From Bacteroidia bacterium (GTDB lineage Bacteria; Bacteroidota; Bacteroidia; Flavobacteriales; Flavobacteriaceae), in contig JAUIJW010000018.1 in NCBI GenBank assembly GCA_030431085.1, positions 1 through 19,769 on the forward strand: a DNA stretch of 19,769 nt, written 5' to 3'. This document shows positions 8,119 through 14,601 of the stretch, piece after piece. The stretch's first letter is position 1. The number at the start of each line of letters is the position of its first letter. Both the position numbers and the translations under genes were made by a program. The notes beneath the pieces were generated by a model that saw only the letters and a list, made by a program, of their open reading frames with translations, did no database searches and had not been told where the DNA came from.

Positions 8119-9383
8119 TGAAAAAATTAATTTTAACCAGTATAATACTCGCTTGTATCGGATTCTTTGCCTTCAACACCTACCCAATTGATGGATATGA
8201 GCTTACTGGCATAAAGCGATTATTATATTGGGAGAAAGTAAAAAGTGGTGAAATTAAAAGCTCAAGAATTCCAGCAGGAGCCTATCATTCTGTAAATTCA
8301 ATTCAACTCAACTTAACCGATCGCAAGAATGAATTCGATAGTATTCCACCAGTTGATGATGCTCTTCAATCAAAAATAGATCAATTATTTAAGGGCTTGA
8401 ATAGAAACTATTCACTTACTGTTTTAGATATGACAGAAGGCAAACCCCTACGTTACGCTCAGCACAGAGAAAAATCAGGTTATCAACCAGGTAGTGTTGG
8501 TAAATTAGTAGTTTTGGCTTCTCTTTTTCAAGGATTAGATATGGTTTACCCAAAAGATAAGCACTTTAAGAAGAGACGTTCCTTATTAAAATCTAAGCAT
8601 ATTACCGCAGGTAAATGGGCCGTGCATGACCACCATACTATACCTGTATACAATGAAGATATCGAGAAATTAACCAAGAGAACCGTTAATGAAAAAGATG
8701 TATTTACTTTATTTGAATGGTTAGATCATATGGTTTCTGTAAGTAATAATGGTGCAGCCAGTGTGGTTTGGCGCGAGTCGTTACTTATGCATGTTTTTAA
8801 GGAAGACTATCCTGAACTGACTTATGAGCAGGCGGAGGCCTATTTTAAAAATACTCCAAGAGCAGATTTAGCTACTTTAGCCAATGATATTGTTAATGCA
8901 CCTTTAAGAGATTTAGGTATTAGTAAAGATGAATGGCGACTAGGTAGTTTTTTTACGCATGGGGCTAGTAGTTATATTCCTGGTAAAGGTGGAAGTATTG
9001 GAAGTCCGATCGGACTTATAAAGTTCGTTTTAGCGCTAGAGAAAGGCGAAATAATTGATGAGCCTTCCAGCTTAGAAATGAAACGTTTAATTTACCTTAC
9101 GGATCGTAGAATTAGGTACGCTGCTTCAAAAAAATTAGATAGTGCAGCGGTATATTTTAAATCGGGCAGCTTATATAAATGCGACCGAAATAAAAATCCA
9201 AATTGTGGTAAATACCAAGGCAATGTTAGCAATTATATGAATTCTGTAGCCATTGTTGAACAGCCAGATGGCACTAAATACGCTGTTTGCTTAATGTCTA
9301 ATGTATTAGGTAAAAACTCTGCCTATGATCATCTATCCTTAGCCTCAAAAATAGATGATATCATGAGAGATCAATCCAATTGA
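8118..9383 (+). CDS. Class-A-fold serine hydrolase, membrane- or lipid-anchored
   Basis: A 421-residue member of the penicillin-recognising serine hydrolase superfamily (class A beta-lactamase fold). The three catalytic motifs are present in order: SVGK with Ser126 and Lys129, SNN at 209-211, and KSG at 348-350. The SxxK-to-SNN distance (83 residues) and SNN-to-KSG distance (139) exceed those of true class A beta-lactamases, and I see no ExxLN omega-loop motif, so antibiotic hydrolysis is not implied. The N-terminus is a hydrophobic export segment. LAC at residues 11-13 resembles a lipobox, but hydrophobic residues continue after it, so an uncleaved membrane anchor is equally likely. Residues 20-90 form an extra N-terminal region. 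The ATG overlaps the dikinase stop by one base, so the two are probably translated together. Its 3' end overlaps the convergent transporter gene by 13 bases. Confidence 0.85.
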   Translation: MKKLILTSIILACIGFFAFNTYPIDGYELTGIKRLLYWEKVKSGEIKSSRIPAGAYHSVNSIQLNLTDRKNEFDSIPPVDDALQSKIDQLFKGLNRNYSLTVLDMTEGKPLRYAQHREKSGYQPGSVGKLVVLASLFQGLDMVYPKDKHFKKRRSLLKSKHITAGKWAVHDHHTIPVYNEDIEKLTKRTVNEKDVFTLFEWLDHMVSVSNNGAASVVWRESLLMHVFKEDYPELTYEQAEAYFKNTPRADLATLANDIVNAPLRDLGISKDEWRLGSFFTHGASSYIPGKGGSIGSPIGLIKFVLALEKGEIIDEPSSLEMKRLIYLTDRRIRYAASKKLDSAAVYFKSGSLYKCDRNKNPNCGKYQGNVSNYMNSVAIVEQPDGTKYAVCLMSNVLGKNSAYDHLSLASKIDDIMRDQSN

Positions 9384-12202
9384 GATAAATAGTTTAGTGT
9401 GTCTTTAGCCTGAGCACTTACTGTTTTACTATGATCATTAATTACTTTTTGCACAAGTGGAATAAAGTTTTTATTATCTGTCATTTTTATAAGATACAGT
9501 ACCGCATGTTTAATTTTAATGTCATGTAAATCTAATAAGTGACTGTAACACTCGTATTCGTCATAAACCTTTAAGTTTAATTTATGTATAATTTCTTCTG
9601 AATAATTATCATTGATAAAAACCGATTCTGCTATGGGTATTAGTTCTCGCTTGAGGTGGTTATCGAGTGCATTATCTAAAAATTCAATGGCATTAACTCT
9701 CTGTTCTTGCTCACCGCGAATAATAATATCGACTATAGGTTCTATCTCATCTGGAGGATATTTTATGCCCAAAAATTTAAATATGCGATGCAGTTGACGA
9801 TCTAACCTATGTTCTAAAATCGTCATCAACCCCTTTCTAGCTTCATCTTCTTTATCAATTCTCTCTCCAGATTTAAACCTCACCACAATTTGAGTATGTA
9901 ACGATGAAAGTATACTTTGATATTCTTGACATTCATCTAGAATTTTATCAATAACATATTGTTCTCTAATTTTTAACTCAGGGTACTTCCATTTTAACCG
10001 TTTTAAGGCTTCAATTGCTTCAATAGTTACAGAGTGCTCAGTAGTATCTATCAATTTCAATAGAGCCTGAATGGCTTTTTGCGACCCAAACGTTTCTATA
10101 ACTCTAGGGATATAATGTGCATCATCGATATCTATTTTTTCTTCAAGTGTTTTTTCAACCAAAGTTAAAATAATTGGTGTACCATAATCATGTAGCGTTT
10201 CTATGGCCGCTTCTCGCAACTCCTTTCTAGATAAATTAGAAATAATACCATATATAAAAATTTTAGATTTCGTTTTAGCAGCACTTTTTAAAGCCTCTTC
10301 AGCAATATGATGATTCACATGGTTTATTTGATCACTAATGATAGGATAATACTCTACTAAGTTTAAGTTGCCTATCGCTTGTAAAATTGCCTTAATCTTA
10401 GCCTCTTTTTCGTGCTCATTCTTTAATTCATGCCATTCATTGATACTTTTTTGTAGTCTTTTTTCAATTCTGAATTTTTGCTGTAATTTGGTATTGCTTT
10501 GTAATTCTAAAGACAACCCTACTAAAGTGGCATTTTTAATAGTTTCAACCTCACTATCCAAAAAATTCTCAAATAAATGAAATGGATTTTTATGCCTTCT
10601 ACTCAATAAATACCTATACGCATCTTTGGCTACCAATTGGCTTGGAGAATATACCATTTTCTCTATCTCTTGAGATAAATCTTCTGAATCTAAGTGATAT
10701 AAATTTTCCAAAGCCAAGGCTTTAACATGATCTGATTTATGCCCTAGCAAAGATTTTATCTCATAAAAAAAACGTTCGTCGTTAACATCAATAGTTCGAT
10801 GTAACATGTGCAATATTTGCGATTCAGACCCTTCCTTAAAAACTCTTTTGATACTCTCTATTATTGATGTGACTGGTAACTCTTCTTTTACTTCGTGTGT
10901 AGACTTATCATTTCGATGAGACATGGCCAATAATCTTCTAAATGACGATAAATAGGCTTTGCGAATCCTAAAAACAATAACAATCCAAACTAATATTAAA
11001 ACAATAATAATCAGACTTATATATACCGACTTAATGGCTAACCCATTTATAAAAAAAATCAGTATTAAACCCGCAATTCCAGTAGCAATACTATCTACCA
11101 CCACATCGATAAAGGTTTTTGTTTTTTTCTTGACTTCTAATGATATCGGAATAACCAATAATTCGGTAGACGCCTTATTGATAGATTGTTTAAAGCTACC
11201 TTCTATTACTTTAAGCATAACCACCACCCATAATTCTGGAACAAACAATAACAGAATCGACCCTATCAATATTCCTAATGGCAACCACAATAGTGACTTC
11301 CCTACTCCAAAAGTTCCTACAATCCTTTTAGTAAAAAAAAGCTGTATCAGCAATGACACTAAACTTAAGGTTGAAAATACTACGCCAAAAAAAGAGGTAA
11401 GCTCCTCTGGATTAGTGATTAGTTTTGAAGCAAACCGACTAAACTGGTAATCTACAAGCTTTGCTACAATAACACCCAAGCCTATGAGTATGGCAATATA
11501 ACTTAACAATTTTGATTGTTTAATCAATTGAAATGGCGAAACATCTTTTTTAAATTGTTTTGAACCGACTTTAAGTTGTTTCTGTACTTTATTACTCCAC
11601 ACCGCTCTCGTAATCGGAATACACCAGAATAACAAAAATGCCGCCACAAAAAATAAATTCTCAGAACTTATAAAATTGGCTAAAATAGACGTTAAATATC
11701 CTCCAAAAATACCACCAGCAATTGCGCCAGCACCAATAAATCCAAAGACCCGCTTTGCCTCACGAGCGTTATATACTAAATTGGCAAGTATCCAAAATTG
11801 AGAAGTGGTTAATAAACCATAAATGGCAATCCATATATAGGGTATATAAAGTAAATACCCTAAACTTAGATGCATATTTAAAACTGTTCCAAATAAAACC
11901 AGCACCAAAATAGACCCTATTAATGTTCTACTAATAACTGCTTTTAGGCTATATCTCTCTAAGCCCTTAGTGTAAAAAAAAGAGCCTACAACGGCAGCTA
12001 TTGCGGTTAAAATATAAGCAGTTGGTAGGGCATGTGCTGTTAACTCTGATAAAAAGAGGGCATTAACTGTAGGTTTAATAATAAGTAAAGTAGTAATGAG
12101 TAAAAAAATATTTAGCTGCAACAAAAAGGTTTTGTGCAGCTGATCTTCACTCAAATCGAAGGCTCGTAAAAGGTAACTTTCTAACCTTTTTCTATAATTC
12201 AT
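9371..12202 (-). CDS. NTT-type (ATP/ADP translocase-like) protein with HEAT repeats
   Basis: A 943-residue two-part protein. Residues about 25-412 form roughly 12 membrane helices with features of the NTT nucleotide-transporter family. These are IIKPTVNALF with Lys43 in the first helix, SQFWILANLVYNAREAKRVF (134-153) before a glycine-rich helix GFIGAGAIAGGIFGG, and STELLVIPISLEVKKKTKTF followed by ID (345-366), which parallels the IPL-E-K-KGKA-ID signature of ATP/ADP translocases. Residues about 440-943 are soluble helical repeats of HEAT type (for example QKAIQALLKLIDT and TIEAIEALKRL), probably cytoplasmic. NTT-HEAT fusions occur in free-living bacteria, where to my knowledge transport is unproven, so it may be a transporter, a sensor or a scaffold. 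The start overlaps the upstream hydrolase gene by 11 bases, indicating one operon. Confidence 0.8.
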   Translation of the reverse strand: MNYRKRLESYLLRAFDLSEDQLHKTFLLQLNIFLLITTLLIIKPTVNALFLSELTAHALPTAYILTAIAAVVGSFFYTKGLERYSLKAVISRTLIGSILVLVLFGTVLNMHLSLGYLLYIPYIWIAIYGLLTTSQFWILANLVYNAREAKRVFGFIGAGAIAGGIFGGYLTSILANFISSENLFFVAAFLLFWCIPITRAVWSNKVQKQLKVGSKQFKKDVSPFQLIKQSKLLSYIAILIGLGVIVAKLVDYQFSRFASKLITNPEELTSFFGVVFSTLSLVSLLIQLFFTKRIVGTFGVGKSLLWLPLGILIGSILLLFVPELWVVVMLKVIEGSFKQSINKASTELLVIPISLEVKKKTKTFIDVVVDSIATGIAGLILIFFINGLAIKSVYISLIIIVLILVWIVIVFRIRKAYLSSFRRLLAMSHRNDKSTHEVKEELPVTSIIESIKRVFKEGSESQILHMLHRTIDVNDERFFYEIKSLLGHKSDHVKALALENLYHLDSEDLSQEIEKMVYSPSQLVAKDAYRYLLSRRHKNPFHLFENFLDSEVETIKNATLVGLSLELQSNTKLQQKFRIEKRLQKSINEWHELKNEHEKEAKIKAILQAIGNLNLVEYYPIISDQINHVNHHIAEEALKSAAKTKSKIFIYGIISNLSRKELREAAIETLHDYGTPIILTLVEKTLEEKIDIDDAHYIPRVIETFGSQKAIQALLKLIDTTEHSVTIEAIEALKRLKWKYPELKIREQYVIDKILDECQEYQSILSSLHTQIVVRFKSGERIDKEDEARKGLMTILEHRLDRQLHRIFKFLGIKYPPDEIEPIVDIIIRGEQEQRVNAIEFLDNALDNHLKRELIPIAESVFINDNYSEEIIHKLNLKVYDEYECYSHLLDLHDIKIKHAVLYLIKMTDNKNFIPLVQKVINDHSKTVSAQAKDTLNYLSQLD

Positions 12203-13193
12203 TTGGTTTGGCTTTGATAACTTTTTCTATAGGGTAAACCAAATCTCTAATGATTTGTTCACCACTATCACTTTCAATCAAAGCTACTAAAATATATTTT
12301 CTTTTTTTATCCCAAATTAAAACAGAATCTGCATGCCAATATTTCCAAGTTCCAGACTTCCTAAACTTTCTTGCATCGGGTGCAATTTTGTTAAGGGTAT
12401 AAATAAATTTATGATGTAATTCTGGATCTTCCATTATATCTAACATCTGTTTAGATCGCTCATAAGAAATTAATTTTCCGTTGAGCAACAAATAGTAAAA
12501 TCGACACACCTGATTAGCACTTGCAGCATGGCTTAAGTTTTTTAAAGGTTCTCTATTGGTTGCTCCAGATTTGGCATAACGTTTACCCACCCATAAACCA
12601 CCTCCGCTATCTTTCTGATATAGTTGATACGGTTCTGATGTAACTACATTGGCTATCTTTTCAAAACCTAAAAGATCTATCAATCTAGTGGTTGCTGCAT
12701 TATTTGATTTACTAATCATTAAACGCATATCTTTTTGAATGTCTGGCGTCTCTTTGATCTCTTTTTTTTCTAGGGCATCTTCTGTGGCTAACAATACTGC
12801 TATTTTTGGTAAACTAGCGGCGTACATCATATGATCACCATTGATACTAGCAAAACGAGGCTTTTCTGGATTATTCAAATCTACTAACCCTATGGCCATT
12901 TTTTGATTATCAATTAATTTTTTCCAAGCTTTTTTTTGATATAATTCTGTTTTTAACCGTTGAGTTAACTCATCATTGTAACAATCTGTTAAAGGTTTAA
13001 AATCTTTATCTGCTAGATGTATGGGTAATTTAGAATAATCCTTTTTTTGTACTGATTGAGCAAACTGATCTGTATTCTTTTTCCAATCTGTTGCCCGCTC
13101 TTGCTGAATTAAATCCCATGGAATACAAAGAAATACAACAATAACCAACCAAAATATTAAGGCGGTATTAAAAATCTTTACTTTAATTTTCAT
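12192..13193 (-). CDS. Class-A-fold serine hydrolase, membrane-anchored
   Basis: A second penicillin-recognising-fold serine hydrolase, 333 residues from the ATG at 13193. A TTG nine bases further upstream (13202) is in frame, but the ATG is preferred because it directly precedes the basic N-terminus and hydrophobic anchor (FNTALIFWLVIVVFLC), and because the -7 box spacing suits it. Numbered from that ATG, the motifs are SLPK (Ser127, Lys130), SNN (163-165) and KSGT (279-282). The gap between the first two is only 36 residues, much shorter than in beta-lactamases or the sister gene at 8118, and no ExxLN is visible. It therefore looks like an envelope amidase/esterase or a PBP-like protein, not a resistance enzyme. 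The hydrolase domain should face the periplasm. It is the first gene of an operon with the NTT-HEAT gene. Confidence 0.85.
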   Translation of the reverse strand: MKIKVKIFNTALIFWLVIVVFLCIPWDLIQQERATDWKKNTDQFAQSVQKKDYSKLPIHLADKDFKPLTDCYNDELTQRLKTELYQKKAWKKLIDNQKMAIGLVDLNNPEKPRFASINGDHMMYAASLPKIAVLLATEDALEKKEIKETPDIQKDMRLMISKSNNAATTRLIDLLGFEKIANVVTSEPYQLYQKDSGGGLWVGKRYAKSGATNREPLKNLSHAASANQVCRFYYLLLNGKLISYERSKQMLDIMEDPELHHKFIYTLNKIAPDARKFRKSGTWKYWHADSVLIWDKKRKYILVALIESDSGEQIIRDLVYPIEKVIKAKPNEL

Positions 13194-13215
13194 AATTGTC
13201 AAACTAAAACAACTA

Positions 13216-13223
13216 CAAAAGTA
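13216..13223 (-). promoter_or_regulatory. Putative -7 box (TACTTTTG) for the hydrolase/NTT operon
   Basis: The minus-strand octamer TACTTTTG is identical to the box before hppA and matches TANNTTTG exactly. It lies 22 bases before the preferred ATG (13193), implying a leader of about 15-17 bases. No clear TTG is seen at -33. The remaining 110 bases to the next gene are AT-rich, with no hairpin or convincing promoter for the sulfurtransferase gene. Confidence 0.45.
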
Positions 13224-13335
13224 AATCTTTAATATCTAGAACATTGTATTTTAACAAAAATTATGACTAATCAATAATTTTGATGTTTAATTATAAACTA
13301 AGATTTTATATCTTTAAAACATAAACACCAAAGCT

Positions 13336-14172
13336 ATGAACCCAGTTGTAAGTTCTACATGGCTCCATAATAATTTAAACAATCCTGCATTAATTATATT
13401 AGATGCTAGCCCTAAGACCAATGTATCTGGTCTAAAATCTGCGCTTGATGGATTCCAAATACCAGAAGCTCGTTATTTAGATTTAGCCCATACGTTTAGC
13501 GATCAAACCAGTACTCTTCCCAATACCTTACTTAAAGAACAAGAGTTTGAAAGTGCAGCCCAAAATTTAGGCATTAACAAAGACAGTATCATTGTAGTAT
13601 ATGATAACTTAGGTATTTATACAAGCCCTCGAGTATGGTGGATGTTTCGTATCATGGGACATCAAAATATAGCCGTACTGGATGGAGGACTGCCTTCTTG
13701 GCATCAAGAGGGTTTTTCGATTGAACCGAAATCAGAGAAAACAATCCAAAAAGGAGATTTTCAAGCAAAATTTAACCCCACAATGAGGGTTACAAAAGAT
13801 CAATTAAATCAAAATCTTCAAACCAAACAAATGCTTGTATTAGATGCTAGGTCTACCGATAGATTTAGTGGAGAAAAACAAGAGCCTAGAGAAGGATTAC
13901 GAAGTGGCCATATCCCTTATTCTAAAAACTTACCATACCCCGAAGTTCTAGATAATGGAAAATTTAAACCTAAAAAGGAACTAGAATTCATCTTTAGACA
14001 CCATGTACCTAACCATGAAAAACCTATGGCTTTTACTTGTGGTTCTGGAATAACCGCTTGTATCATTATGCTTGCTTCTGAATTGGTTTTACCCAACAAA
14101 AAAGCTATTTATGATGGTTCTTGGACCGAGTGGGGTCAATCTAAATCTTTACCAATAGCGATTAAAAATTAA
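13336..14172 (+). CDS. Two-domain sulfurtransferase, 3-mercaptopyruvate type
   Basis: A 278-residue tandem rhodanese of normal length and predicted cytoplasmic location, since there is no signal peptide. The N-terminal inactive domain spans about residues 1-130 (VVYDNLG, MFRIMGHQNIAVLDGGLPSW). The C-terminal catalytic domain spans about 145-278 (LVLDARSTDRFSG, GHIPYSKNLP). The active-site loop is CGSGIT with Cys235. The CGSG-T form is typical of 3-mercaptopyruvate sulfurtransferase (SseA type); thiosulfate sulfurtransferases usually have CRxGx[R/T]. It would move sulfur from 3-mercaptopyruvate to a thiol acceptor or cyanide, in cysteine degradation and sulfide handling. The VOC-family gene begins 21 bases after its stop on the same strand, so the two are probably co-transcribed. 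Substrate preference is inferred from the loop only. Confidence 0.92.
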   Translation: MNPVVSSTWLHNNLNNPALIILDASPKTNVSGLKSALDGFQIPEARYLDLAHTFSDQTSTLPNTLLKEQEFESAAQNLGINKDSIIVVYDNLGIYTSPRVWWMFRIMGHQNIAVLDGGLPSWHQEGFSIEPKSEKTIQKGDFQAKFNPTMRVTKDQLNQNLQTKQMLVLDARSTDRFSGEKQEPREGLRSGHIPYSKNLPYPEVLDNGKFKPKKELEFIFRHHVPNHEKPMAFTCGSGITACIIMLASELVLPNKKAIYDGSWTEWGQSKSLPIAIKN

Positions 14173-14193
14173 ACCTTCTTAAAAATTAAAATT

Positions 14194-14565
14194 ATGAAAC
14201 TAGGTGCTTTTTCTGTTAGTTTGAATGTAAAAGATCTTCAAACCTCTAAGTCATTCTATGAAAAATTAGGATTTAATGTATTTGCTGGGCAAATAGAACA
14301 TCATTATTTAATCATGAAAAACGGCGATGTTTTAATTGGGTTATTTCAAAATATGTTCGAAAAAAACATTCTCACATTCAACCCCGGATGGGATCAAAAC
14401 GCAGGAACACTAGATTCCTATACCGATGTTCGCGATATTCAAAACCAATTGATCAACAGTGGCATCAGTATCAGCAAGCCTATTGATGCCGATTCTTCTG
14501 GGCCAGCTAGTTTTGTAATTGAAGACCCAGACGGTAACCCCATTTTATTTGATCAACATTTATAA
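14194..14565 (+). CDS. VOC superfamily (glyoxalase/bleomycin-resistance fold) protein
   Basis: A 123-residue single-module vicinal-oxygen-chelate protein. The opening SVSLNVKDLQTSKSFYEKLGF is the classic beta-alpha start of the fold, and FVIEDPDGNPILFDQ near the end is the usual last strand pair. The first metal-ligand position, commonly His in 'HV-L-V-DL', is Ser here, so it may not bind metal in the standard way or may use other ligands (His36/His37, Asp119). Proteins of this size and make-up are usually annotated only as glyoxalase/VOC family, and the substrate cannot be told. It follows the sulfurtransferase gene closely and probably shares its transcript. Confidence 0.88.
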   Translation: MKLGAFSVSLNVKDLQTSKSFYEKLGFNVFAGQIEHHYLIMKNGDVLIGLFQNMFEKNILTFNPGWDQNAGTLDSYTDVRDIQNQLINSGISISKPIDADSSGPASFVIEDPDGNPILFDQHL

Positions 14566-14568
14566 AAA

Positions 14569-14593
14569 ATAGGCCCAATAAAATTGAGCCTAT
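14569..14593 (-). terminator. Intrinsic terminator downstream of the amylase gene
   Basis: Stem ATAGGC-C-CAAT (14569-14579) pairing with ATTG-A-GCCTAT (14583-14593), with one internal C/A mismatch and a three-base loop. On the minus transcript the stem is followed by a run of U from the A-tract at 14566-14569 and beyond. It lies 9 bases after the amylase stop. On the plus strand the stem lacks a T-tract, so it ends the VOC transcript less convincingly. Confidence 0.75.
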
Positions 14594-14601
14594 ATACTAA
14601 A

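Noticed and set aside
9002..9017. Perfect 16-base palindrome AAGTCCGATCGGACTT
   Set aside because: It lies inside the conserved body of the first serine hydrolase gene, encodes ordinary residues and does not recur; probably chance.
10959..11450. A 163-codon open frame on + opposite the NTT-HEAT gene
   Set aside because: It lies wholly inside a well-supported gene on the other strand, and its Ile/Thr/Asn-rich translation is what antisense of hydrophobic helices gives.
8118..13193. Calling the two serine hydrolases antibiotic-resistance beta-lactamases
   Set aside because: The SxxK/SNN/KSG motifs define only the superfamily; spacing is atypical and ExxLN was not found.
13194..13202. TTG start nine bases upstream for the second serine hydrolase
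   Set aside because: The ATG at 13193 fits the signal-anchor and promoter spacing better, and there is no ribosome-binding site favouring the TTG.
13278..13316. TTTTG plus TATCTTTA as a promoter for the sulfurtransferase
   Set aside because: The spacing of about 26 bases is too long and the -7 box is imperfect.
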